A stretch of DNA of 64,000 bases from Dysidea avara (Eukaryota > Porifera > Demospongiae > Dictyoceratida > Dysideidae). The position numbers and the translations under genes were made by a program. Numbering within the stretch: the first letter of the stretch is position 1; each line of letters opens with the position of its first letter. This document shows positions 23,451-34,007 of the stretch, in pieces. The notes beneath the pieces are model-generated. The model made no database searches, was not told the DNA's origin, and saw nothing but the letters and a program-made list of their open reading frames with translations. Location of the stretch: the NCBI RefSeq assembly GCF_963678975.1, contig NC_089285.1, positions 6,558,694-6,622,693 of the forward strand, given 5' to 3'.

Positions 23451-23639
23451 CATAATAATCTACACGGCAAAAGTGAATATAGCATCTGTTGATTTAACCC
23501 CATTATGGAATGTACCATTGTTAACAGATGACCATGCATGCCCTTCAAATAGGTTGAAAATATAAAATTCCAAATAAAGTCTGAAAGAACACATAGCTAA
23601 CTAGGGTTATTACTACAAGGCCCACTGGACTTATGTTGA

Positions 23640-23772
23640 AGGTCCACTGGCACTGGATGCCAGTGGACCTTCAGCATATACACTAGATTTTAAGGAATAC
23701 TAATATTTATACTGTACGTATCTTGTTGTATGTATGCTGTAAAGCAAATAATAAATAAATAAATAAATAAAC
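23640..23772 (+). repeat. Hairpin plus non-LTR-like 3' end with (AAAT)n tail
   Basis: GAAGGTCCACTGGCA pairs with TGCCAGTGGACCTTC (about 23638-23675). It is followed by TTCAGCATA…ACTAGAT, TATCTTGTTGTATGTATGCT, GTAAAGCAAATAATAAATAA and an AAAT tail. The 37537-37645 sequence is the same. The simple tail suggests a truncated non-LTR element or SINE. Confidence 0.55.
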
Positions 23773-24517
23773 AAGGTCCAAAGCTACATTTATTTTATGG
23801 TTAACTATTGTATCTATTACAATCTCATACAGAACACTTAAGCTTCCATTGTAGCTATTAGCTATAGTAAGTTTAGTAACAGTAGTAAAAATCAACGAAT
23901 GAAAATCATGTTGACTATCAATCAAGAAGGCCACACATAGGATAATTAATTGTGACCAAACATAACTGATAAGTTGTGAGTAAGGTATATAGTGCTATTA
24001 TCATATAGGGTGCCAGAGAACTTTTTATAAAGTAAAAATGCAAATGTTATAATTATTTCTTTGTGAATTCTCCACAGCCAGTAAAATATCAAGAAGTGGT
24101 TCTTGTTCTGCCTTGTGAATTGTCTGTGCGTAAGTGGACCTTGGTTTCACCAAAACTATGCAATGGTGCAGCATGGAGATTATATACATTTGCATATATA
24201 GCTAACTATGCATTTTGGGAATTTAAATTTTTCATGGCTGCAGAATAGATGCCAAATTAGAAAGCATGCATAGCTAACATCTAGTGTGATGCTCGATGAT
24301 TGTAATTGAATAAGGACACTCACCTTTATACAGAAACAGATGTATTCAGATCATCACTAGATAAGAATGAAAATTCTAACTATATAGCCGTGTAGGAAAG
24401 CCATATGAACCAGTATTCATAATTCATTGGTATTTAATTTAACGCTGTGCCTAGAGTCACTAATTAAAGTGATGTTGTCACCATTGAATTCAGCGCATTT
24501 TTCTGCACCAGATGACA

Positions 24518-25373
24518 GGCGTCTGGATTCAGTGGAATGGAATGGTGGAATGGACTGGAATGGAATAGTGGAATGGAATGGAACGGTACTTAGGTAATTT
24601 CAATTACTGGTCACCTCTTTAAAAAGACCACCTTCTAACAAAGACCACCTCTTTACAAAGACCGTTTTACTTTAATATCTGAATTGCTGTTTTAGATAAG
24701 ACAGTCTTATCGATGAATTGTGTGCTACATGTTATGTCTAGAAAAGCCAGTGATATCTGATTTATGATACAATACAGTAATAGCTATATATGTACCCCAT
24801 ACAAAAACAGCTTAGCTATACAAAAAAGATGTGTCCACAAAACTAAAAACAACTAGCAACTAAAGGAGCTAATATCTGGTGAGGCCAAGAAATGAATGTG
24901 CATGAAATGCATGAATGTACAAAATGAATGAATATACTGGCAACTAAGTATAATTTACAATAATCAGATCTTGGTCCTTTATCATTAGTGACTTGTGCAG
25001 TCTGACTGTATTCCTAATTAATCCCCTGTAAATCTAATAGGCTAGTAAATTGGTACCTTTCTCAATAGTCCAGCATTGTAGAGGAGAAAAAAGGCAGCTA
25101 AATTACTATCCAATTAGAGTTACAGGGAATTAGTCAGGACCATTCTACGGGGATACACTCTAAAACAACAAGGTAGCAGCATTTTAAATGTTAAAGTAAA
25201 ACGGTCTTTATAAAGAGGTGGTCTTTGTTAGAAGGTGGTCTTTATATAAAGAGGTGACCACCAATTGAAATTGCCAAAGTACCATTCCATTCCACCATTC
25301 CATTCCACCATTCCATTCCACCATTCCATTCCACCATTCCATTCCACCATTCCATTCCACTGAATCAAGACCC
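24518..25373. mobile_element. MULE-like element with long terminal inverted repeats and 10-bp target duplication
   Basis: It is flanked by CCAGATGACA at 24508-24517 and 25374-25383, both perfect. The ends are GGCGTCTGGATTCAGTGGAA and, reverse-complemented, GGGTCTTGATTCAGTGGAAT. Inverted repeats reach about 160-180 bp each (to about 24678 and from about 25191), including GGTCACCTCTTTA, AGACCACCTTCTAACAAAGA and ACCGTTTTACTTTAA. Each arm holds a GGAATGGAATGGT array, longer on the right. Long arms and a 9-10 bp duplication point to the Mutator group. No transposase. Confidence 0.8.
25275..25360. repeat. (CCATTCCATTCCA) tandem array inside the MULE-like arm
   Basis: About six 13-bp units of ATTCCATTCCACC. 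The left arm carries only two or three degenerate units, so the array expanded on one side or contracted on the other. Confidence 0.9.
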
Positions 25374-25415
25374 CCAGATGACACTACTTTGTAATCTGTT
25401 TGGCGCAAGCGATAA

Positions 25416-25440
25416 TTACGTCATCCGTTGCCATGGCGAC
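25416..25440 (-). promoter_or_regulatory. Composite CRE-like and X-box motif
   Basis: On the minus strand an RFX X-box GTCGCCATGGCAAC (complement of 25427-25440) is followed after three bases by TGACGTAA (complement of 25416-25423), a CREB/ATF half-palindrome. This spacing resembles the classic X1-X2 arrangement bound by RFX and CREB. It sits just outside the MULE-like element. No gene start was identified next to it, so function is inferred. Confidence 0.4.
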
Positions 25441-25539
25441 GGTTGTTCAAAGTCAGAACAAAAGAGTGGCTACAATATGTTTCTAGTCTCTGTTTTTCGT
25501 TGGGTGACAATGTAAAAGGTTTAATAAAGGATCTGGAGT

Positions 25540-27880
25540 GCCGTAAGTGCAGATTTGTCACGTTTTGGCTGATTTTCTAATTAATGCACCACGTGTTTAT
25601 TCGTTTCTGTCACACTAGTACACTTTCCTTTCGACTTAAAGCACCTCATATGGTATGTTTGATATTGTTTTGAGGATAGTGAAGTATAACACTTAATGTA
25701 AGAGCTGTTTGAAGATTATATATAGTGCCTGTTTTCATTAATAATTCATACTCCCTCAATGCTGCTTTCACATGCTCATTATGACTACTATGTTCTACCC
25801 ACTTGTGTTTGTGTTGACTAAAACTGTACAGTGAGACAAGAAAATGTCAAGCCTATCACATTAACAATGTATATTGCATTATTGCTTCACGTCCAAGTCC
25901 AACACGAACCTTTGTAAACAATCCATGTGGACTTCACAATCACTAATTACTCACAGTTTTGTATGCAGTTGGGAGTGTACTAGAATGATAAGAGCACACA
26001 GTAAAGGTAACACAATGGTAGAACAGGGAAAAGAAATTTTTTAATGACTAGGAATTAGCTTTGATCTACCTGTCTGTAATTTTCATATGCAACAGAAATT
26101 CAAAAATCCGGTAAACAATTTTTTTAGTTAGTCATAGTACTTAATCCATGTACAATATCAGCATGATTGTATATTCATGGATCCTTGAATTTCTCTTTAA
26201 ACACAGACATGTAAAAACAAAGATTTGCTCATAAATTTTGAACAAAGCAAAAATTCAAAAATCCAGTAAACAGTTTTGTAGCAATGGGTAAGTACAAGTA
26301 TATACTAGTGATGAAATATACAGCAGAAATTTCTTTTTAAGTTAAATCACTAAGTTTCAGCACAAAGCCATACAACACTGTTCACATGCACTTTGACGGC
26401 GTCATAACTGGTTGTTTGTATAACTAATTGTCATACATTGTTGTGCTGAAATATCATAACTGATCCATTATGTTGAATTAGTGCAATTTTAAAAAATACA
26501 TGTGAATGTGGAAGTTTATAACTTCCTGCACTATACCTCTTGCTAAGTATGATCTTGTAACATGATTTACATTGTGCATAGATTATGGTGCTACTAAAAT
26601 AATGAAGTTTAGGAGTGTGTACATGTACCTTTTACCATATATGTTCATGTTTGCTGATGATGCATTTTTGTTTTTTACGGAGTAATGAAGGCTATACACA
26701 ACACTTAAAACCTTAGTGATTGCTTTATGAATGGTCAGTTTGTTGGCAGTTTAAGTTTACAACATTTTACTATATAAATGTAAGCATTTATACACTTTGG
26801 ACCATGCAGTATGTTATATATCACTATAATATGGTCACATTATCTGAACGTCATAATTATTGACACTGTTGACATGTACCCTAAAGGCCTTTGTATCATC
26901 AACTTAAGGTCCACACACATACCAGATGTTGCTAGCTGCTAAGGACAGTCATTTACTAGGCTTTTGGAGATCTTTAGACTCGACTGTAACTCATATATAC
27001 TGTAATGCAGTGTGGGGTCCTGTGTTGTTGTTGGTTTTTTGGTGTTTTTTTTTACATTAGCACACTTACATTTTTAACATGCCATGATGTGCTAAAATGA
27101 CATACCAAAAGGAGTAGCACATGTACCTGAAACTGGAGACATTTTAGTGTGCTACAAGTCTTAGCACACCTATAGTTATTTGTAGTTACACTGCAGGGAG
27201 AAGTTACTATACTAAGAGAAAGTTGTCCTTCAAGCTTAAGATTAGACATGTGTACCAGTTAATTGCTTTGCCCCTAAATTTCATTAATATTAGCTATCAG
27301 TGTACTTGTAATTTGGTATATAGCCTGAGGGCATAAATATTACCAGGTAAGTCCAAAAATGAACATACTTATTATATTATACACATGATATTGCAAAGGA
27401 TCATATTAACGCTCAGTTTGCCATCTGAATTATCCCCACTTACATCCATCACCAGAGGCCATGACAGAAGATGATATCATTTTCAAGGATAAATGTTCAT
27501 AAATTTAGTTTTTTTTAACAGCCTGCCTGATCAAATTAATTTGTAACTCTGTTTAATGAATTGGTAGAACCATGTGGTGCAGACCCAACATTCTTCATCA
27601 ATTGAAGCTATAGCACAAGCTAAGAGGTGCTTGCCATCTCCAATCAACAGAAGCTGGTCATATATACAAGACTAGTTTGCACAAATATTTACTCCTATAT
27701 TGACATAGATCCTTAAATAACATTAACTTTTATTACATACCATCAGTCTGGTAAAACTATAATGTTCTTAAATGAAGATACCACTTGTCATCTTTATGGA
27801 AAGACATGTGATCACCCCTGTAGTATAACATCGCCGTACAAAAAGAAATAAAAGGTGTTGTTATTATTATTACAAAGATA
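25540..27880. other. Intergenic DNA of duplication copy A
   Basis: No gene seen. Segments 26578-26830 and 27600-27850 align with 47211-47395 plus 47694-47730 and with 47745-48125 of copy B. About 25540-26570 has no visible counterpart in B. Confidence 0.55.
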
Positions 27881-27938
27881 CTGATATATAAAAGTGTACA
27901 CACGTGTTTGCATCTGGATGAAGCACAAAGTGTAAACT

Positions 27939-29146
27939 TTACTGCTTTGCTTTTTTGTTTGCTTTGTGGGAAAAAGATGGTAGTATTATCCTTCTCTTCT
28001 CTCCCCTCTTCTCATCATCTGCAATAACTACAGACACCTTTTCTATTACACTACAAGGGTCTTTCTCTCCCTTGAAGCCACCAGCTATAAATAGAGCTAG
28101 CTGGTTATTCCTATCAGTGAAGACAACTGCTGAAGCACCATATCTCGACACTGTAGTGCGACCAATATATTTCCATTCTTGTGTGTCAGGTTCGAACCGC
28201 AATATGTCAGAAAACGGTTCCAAATCTTTGTCACATCCACCCACTACAAACAAGGATTCTTTGATCACAAATGGAGTGCTGTTGAAATGTGGTACATCCA
28301 TAGCCAATTCTAATTCTACTTTGTGTTCTGGATCAGGTGGAGATGGTAAAAGCAAAGCACCAACATTGTGAATCTTAGCCATTTTACTTCCAACAAAAAT
28401 AAAAATGTCATCTTTGATAATAGCACACTTTATATGATCTCTAATATGTTTTTTAAGGTTAACAGTAAATGTAAATGGACATGACATGGTGTCCTCCTTA
28501 TTGGAGATGAAGAATGTGCGATTGTTGTAAAAATGGACAAGGTACTGTTGACATTCTTGAATCATAAGATCTTGCACACACACACAACCGCATTATCTGT
28601 TTGTCTGCTACAAGAAGAGGATCCAAACAAATCTTTCATACTTACACCGACGACTTACACCGGATGTTTTCGAGGTCAAGAGTGATTTATCAGAATGCCC
28701 ACCCGAAGACCACTCATAGCATTGGGATGGTTCTGTTAGAGATATAACCCAACATTTTTTAGTGTACTGGCTACCATACGCTGATGAGTATAGTGATGTG
28801 TACCCTGTTGATAATGTTATTTGTTCTCCGATTTTGTAACCACCATGAAAACTTTGGTATAATTCCGGCAAAGGACCCCAGATGTAACCATCTTCTTTAT
28901 CTACACCCTCAACCAGGGTAACCATACAACCACGAATCACACAATCACCTTCAATGACGTTAGCGTCCGCACCAAAATAGCTATACGAAGCTCTGTTTGT
29001 ACTGCGTGGCAAAGCCACGATTGCATTTGAAGGCAGTGTTCCACCTTCTGATGTTCTCTAAATCAAACTGAAAATAAAACTATTACCACGTATGTATTTC
29101 AGATCCTTGAACATACCTTAATTGGCACTGCAGATATCTCCGCCAT
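27939..29146 (-). CDS. Kelch-motif protein, three exons, 357 residues
   Basis: Proposed exons on the minus strand are 29117-29146 (MAEISAVPIK, donor AAG|GTATGT), 28646-29057 (acceptor TTTAG|AGA, donor GT|GTAAGTATG) and 27939-28570 (acceptor GCAAG|AT, stop at 27939-27941). Phases join cleanly (0 then 1), giving 358 codons with stop. Kelch-type hallmarks are YIWGPLPEL in the N-terminal half, FVVGGC with double Gly at about 258-259, an EWKYIG turn, and FIAGGF at about 311-312; only about two repeats are recognisable. Kelch repeats form beta-propeller blades for protein binding. The C-terminus is Lys-rich (HKANKKAKQ). Another acceptor, TTTTCAG, lies 10 bases upstream but leads to an early stop in this copy, so TTTAG is preferred. 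A broken paralogue lies at 48205-48696. Specific function is unknown. Confidence 0.7.
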
Positions 29147-29263
29147 AGCTATAAAGCTCCGGATATGCAAAGTGTCAATTAAGTCACATGTGCCTAATAG
29201 AGCCGGGGCAGTCAACTTTTATGAACATTTAAGGATCAAAGACACTGGTACTACGCCGGGTTA

Positions 29264-29446
29264 TACCGTATAGCCTAAATATTTCGAGAGGGAAAATTTT
29301 CGCTGATTTCGCGGTGTTGGGGGTTATCAGCGAAAATTTAAGCTTTGAAATATTCAGACTCTTCCAAGTGTTTGGCAAATCCGCGAAGATTTTATTTTTA
29401 GCAACATATAGCTCAACCTCGAAATATCATGTTTAGGCTATACGTA
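29264..29446. mobile_element. Miniature inverted-repeat element (183 bp)
   Basis: TACCGTATAGCCTAAATATT on the left, and on the right the reverse complement TACGTATAGCCTAAACATGA. The interior has GAAAATTTTCGCTGATTTCG and its inverse. It lies about 120 bp upstream of the kelch start codon, so it may affect the promoter. Related to 15984-16189. Confidence 0.65.
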
Positions 29447-29518
29447 CATTGCTACGCGTAGCTAGCTATAGCTACGGCTAAAAAAGGGGGCTAGTTGTGG
29501 CCAAAAAGCTAGTTGTAT

Positions 29519-29569
29519 GCCGGGTGACTTTTGGCTAGTTTTAAATGGTGATTGGCCATGGGTTAGTTT
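29519..29569. repeat. Left copy of a long direct repeat bracketing the non-LTR element
   Basis: GCCGGGTGACTTTTGGCTAG, TTTTAAATGGTG and ATTGGCCATGGG recur at 31718-31766 with one indel of about 4 bp and a point change. It is probably a long target-site duplication. Confidence 0.7.
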
Positions 29570-31717
29570 ATATATATATATATATATATATATTTGTCAA
29601 TGTACAAACTGAATCATGAGTAGCTATATTCGTACATATGTAGTTAGCTACTTATTTACAAATTTATATAATTATTAAATAAATCAAGAGATGGAGCTTG
29701 GATAATATGATCATCTAGCCGGTTGGTTCCGGCATAATTTTATTGTAAAAGGAAAGAAGGAGTTCTTATAAGCATCTACCCTTGTTGGCAACTGCAGAAA
29801 TCTTTGATGGTGATCTCTAGTTGTGGTGTTGCTTGGTCTAAACTGTTGGTGCACATTAATATCTACCAACGTTGAAACCGGGTCACTACTGCTGACCCGG
29901 ATGACCCACTGACCCGGATTGCTATCCGGGTCAGACCCGGATAGCAGACCCGGATTTGACCCGGATTGACCCGGATGTGACCCGGATTAATTAAAGCCGA
30001 GACGCGTTTCGGCTAGTCTCGAGCGAGCGAACGAGTCTACATTTTGAGCGTTCGATTCGTGTTGAGTAAATATTGTAACTTCAGCCTAGCTGTAGGTTGA
30101 AGACCAAAAAAAAAAAAAAAAAAAAAAAAAAAGAAGGTCTTCACCTACTGACAATAGCCTCAATTTCGTGCTACATACTACACTTACTAACAAATGAGCG
30201 TGGCTGAGCGTATGTTGGTAATGCGATAAGTGGGCGTGGCTCACGAAAGAGCTACGCGATAGCATTTATAAGTTTCCACGTCGTCAAACGAACAATTTCG
30301 TTTCTTACGTGATCCAAATCCGGGTCAGACCCGGATAAATTGTAAACCGGGTCAGACCCGGATGACCCGGAGAAAATGTGACCCGGATGACCCGGATGAC
30401 CCGACCCGGTTTCAACGCTGATATCTACCATGTCATTAATTATTTTATATACATTAGTGAGGATCTCAAATTATTTCTTCACTTCTCCAATGTGTGCCAT
30501 TGTAAACTGTTCAACATTTCTGTCTCACTAGCTGTTCTATTATAGTTATTCATCACAAACCTTGCTGTTCTTCTCTGTACCATTTCTAATTTATAGATGT
30601 TATGTTCATGGTATGGGGACCACACTGTACTGGCATATTCTAGAATGGCCCGGGGGCGAACAAATGTATTATAGCAGTAGCATTTAACTGTTGTAGGACA
30701 CTTTGCTAGATTCCGTTGTAAAAGACTTCTTACTGAGTTTGCTTTTGCAGTGATCATGTTAACATGTTGTGTCCATTTAAGATTTTTGTCGATACACCCA
30801 GATACTTTGTATGACTTACTGATGGTATTAAGGTATTAGATAGGTAATAGGATGATTGAACATAATTAATTTTATCTCAAAAGTTCAGTCTTTGAAGAAA
30901 TAAATGACATCTGCCAAACATCAGCCCATTGTGATAAAGTATCTGAATCATTCTGAAGGGCTACCACATCTTGTTCAGAATGAATACTTCTGTAGAGTAA
31001 AGTATCATCTGCATACCACCGAATTTTTGATGAAATATTTTGTGCAATATCGTTAATGTAACATAGAAATAAGAGTGGTCCCAACACTGACCCCTGTGGC
31101 ACTACTGAAGTTACTTTACACAGTTGGCTATATTCACCATTCACAACAACTTGTTGGGATTTGTTTGTCAGAAAGCTTTTAATCTATCTTAATACATTTC
31201 CACAAATACCATAGTGACTATAAGTTTGCTACAGAGTCTGTTTATAGGTACGGTATCAAAGGCTTTGGACATATCTAAGAAAATTGCATCAATTTGTCCT
31301 GATAGGTTGAGAGTAGTGGCAAAGTCATCAATTGTTTCAATTAACTGGGTTTCACAAGATCTTCTGGATCTAAAGCCATGTTGTTGGTCAGCAAGAACGT
31401 TGTGTTTATTTAAATGAGAGTAGATATTTGAAGATATTATATGTTCTAGGGTTTTGCACACAACACTGGTAAGAGAAATTGGTCTATAATTTGCTGGTAA
31501 ACAGCGATCCCTCTCTTAAAAACAGGTACCACAAAAGCTTTCAGGGATAATTCCTTGTTCTAAGGATCCTTGGAATAATATTGTAAGACAAGATGCTAGT
31601 TCTGAAGAGAATTTTTTCAAAAATCTGGTTGGAATATTGTCAGGGCCACCAGCCTTTTGAGCATCCAAGTTAGACAGTGATTGTGTCACGCCTTCATCAT
31701 TAACTTCAATATGTAAG
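29570..31717 (-). mobile_element. 5'-truncated CR1/Jockey-like non-LTR retrotransposon with nested hAT element
   Basis: Minus-strand reverse-transcriptase blocks run from right to left in the expected order: GGPDNIPTRFLKK (about 31640), QHGFRSRRSCETQL (about 31360), DAIFLDMSKAFDTV (about 31270), VPQGSVLGPLLF (about 31090), WYADDTLLY with the catalytic YADD (about 31000) and LEYASTVWSPY (about 30630). Beyond the nested hAT element, TRVDAYKNSFFPF (about 29770) continues the C-terminus. It has stops and frameshifts and no endonuclease, so it is dead. A (TA)n tract at 29570-29592 could be the 3' tail. The element is bracketed by a repeat of about 45 bp, 29519-29569 and 31718-31766. Confidence 0.8.
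29867..30420. mobile_element. hAT-type element (554 bp) with ACCCGGAT arrays, nested in the non-LTR element
   Basis: Perfect 8-bp flanks ATATCTAC lie at 29859-29866 and 30421-30428. The ends are CAACGTTGAAACCGGGTC and CAGCGTTGAAACCGGGTC (reverse complement). Both subterminal zones are packed with GACCCGGAT repeats. The centre holds a 27-bp A run flanked by an inverted pair, TGAAGACC and GGTCTTCA. No transposase is encoded. It interrupts the reverse-transcriptase frame, so it inserted later. Confidence 0.9.
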
Positions 31718-31766
31718 CCGGGTGACTTTTGGCTAGTTTTAAATGGTGCATGATTGGCCATGGGCT
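31718..31766. repeat. Right copy of the long direct repeat
   Basis: Partner of 29519-29569. An open frame that starts here and runs into the reverse transcriptase is a junction artefact. Confidence 0.7.
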
Positions 31767-31769
31767 AGT

Positions 31770-33390
31770 TGTAAAAGTCAGGCTAAATAGCAAGCTGCAC
31801 CACAGAAAAGTATAACCTTAAAGTTTCGTATAATATTATATGTGCACGTGTGTGCAGCTTATGATTATGATTACTGAAAACACAGTTACAAACTGATATG
31901 TTCAGGTAAGGAAAACATTGCAAATCACATAGATAAGAGTCAGTTATAATTTATCTAAAAATACTTGTAGAGATTGGGATTCTATTGTGTCAGTTGGTAA
32001 ATTGTCCCAACCACAGATAGATTTGGGGCTTAACTGACTGAATCTCTTTTACAGGGATTTGGCTAAAAGTACCTCAAGATCCTATCTTGAGCTAGATGGC
32101 TATAGTTTTCAGGGAAAACCTCTCCACTGACCTCCACTATTTGATTAGAAATTGCCTTACAATTTAGCCTATATATAGTCATAGTTACTTTTGTTACAGT
32201 CCATGATTAAAATTGCCCTAAAATCTAGCTAATAAAACAATAGTTTATTCTTTAAAAAAAACTACTTTCAAACCCTGTAACTATATGCTGCCTCTATACA
32301 TAGCTCTTTTTATCCCGGCTTTCAATTTACCATTTCCTTAAAACATTCAGATTTCAGTCATTTCTCTCAAATTGCTTCCAGATTCAATCTCATTACAGCT
32401 ACATTTCAAAAATTTCCTGGGGCAGTATATGTGCCCCAGCCCCCCTAGTCTCCCTTCGGCCTTCCCCATCCACTCACACTTCACTAAACAAGTTTTCTCT
32501 TCATATACTTTAGCTATTTAGAAAATCACAACAATAACTATAGAGTACAATCAGTATACGTATATATACATCAAACATAAATGCAAATTTTGTTTACATG
32601 TGTAACAAATACCCCTGCATGCTCTCAGGTTTGGCGGGGGTATGGACAGTAAGGCATACATGGACAGTAAGAAGTAACAAGAACAGCTAATCTCTTGTAG
32701 GAATTGACAAGAGAGGGTTAAAATTATATTTTTGGAGTCTGCCAAAAGCTGGTAAAATTGAATAATCCCTAATAGAACAGTCAACTATAATACTTTAATA
32801 GAGCATCCATCCTTAAAACAATTAGGAACAAAGCCCATGCAGTGAGCAAGTTGAACTCTTCTTGGCCTGTGCACCATTATGTCAAGTGAATTAAGTCTAG
32901 CCATGCCAATTGCCTTAACATTTTATACTTTCTATGTACAGAGCCATAAGACATCAATTCTTGAACAGTTATTCAGGCTGCTTTGGTGAAATATGTGACC
33001 AAACCAGTCATTTATCCTTTCTAGATTTCCAAGTTTTATAACCCATAACTTCACATGCCTTTGGAATCTCCATTAAACTTTGTCACATTATTATGCTATA
33101 GCTCAGTATAGAGCTGTAAGCTGACAAGTATCAAGGTACTAATATTATATGCACCATAATGCACAGTATTATGATTTGTCAAATTGTTCCAACCAGAAAG
33201 ACTATAGATAAGACTTCAAAAATGATTCTGGCGTAAAGCTGGTGATATCTCTTCTGCACAATGCTTTACTATATATGGAGATATATAGTCAGGACCACTG
33301 GCTTTGACAAGCTAAGTGTACACTACATTACTAGCTCAGTGGGCTTTCACTTTGAACCAACCATGGCAATACCATGCTTGGGGTGTCCAT
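31770..33390. other. Gene-free stretch
   Basis: No gene or convincing element recognised. Confidence 0.4.
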
Positions 33391-33394
33391 GGTA

Positions 33395-33745
33395 TGAATT
33401 TATTTATTTAATTTATTTATTTATTTTATTATAAGGGTAAGGTAATTACAAAAGGCAAATGCCTATGAAAAGCACAAGATACAAAAACAGAGAACAACAA
33501 ATATTACAAGGACATTAGTACACTATATATCGATACAGAACAAATATAATTAAATACTGTAGCTAGCAAGAGGGAAAAAAGTGTTATAAAAAGTTATGCA
33601 ACTCTCATCTAAAGTGAGACCGATGAAAATATCATGTGGGACAGAATTCCATAAAAAGATACCATTAACAAAAAAAGAAAACCTATAAGAGTTTAATGAT
33701 GACTGCTTATAGAAATGTTTTTTGAAATGCACAGAGGCCATCCAG
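33395..33745 (-). mobile_element. 3' end of a non-LTR retrotransposon
   Basis: The minus-strand frame (33550-33741) encodes SYRFSFFVNGIFLWNSVPHD, the conserved C-terminal motif of CR1/Jockey-type reverse-transcriptase proteins (SFFPRTI..WN.LP type). It is followed by an AAATAAAT-rich tail (33398-33435). Only the end of the element is left. Confidence 0.6.
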
Positions 33746-34007
33746 CCACCACAGTCTGTAGGTACTTCAGTAACAATTCGAGACTACTTGAACTGCTAAC
33801 CCACAATCGATCCTCTTCAATAGTAGCTACTTTTATCAATGTGTTGATCACAGTGACATGCTTGGAGGTGCTCCTAATAAATCGTAAGGGAGTAAACTGT
33901 ATCCCAATTGGATTCTTTGAGTTAAGAAGCTCGTTAAGAAGTGTTACGTTCGTGATTTAGTCCATAATTCTGGCCGGTTCTGGTTCGTAGCTAGCACGTA
34001 CACGGTC

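Noticed and set aside
25275-25360. Independent satellite array
   Set aside because: It lies within the right arm of the MULE-like element, and a shorter version sits in the mirrored left arm.
28608-29018. Kelch protein beginning at a GTG at 29018
   Set aside because: An ATG exon (29117-29146) with good splice sites joins in phase to the same frame, so a non-ATG start is unnecessary.
31516-31761. Reverse-transcriptase gene starting at 31761
   Set aside because: The first 15 codons come from the flanking 50-bp direct repeat, so the apparent start is a junction artefact of a 5'-truncated element.
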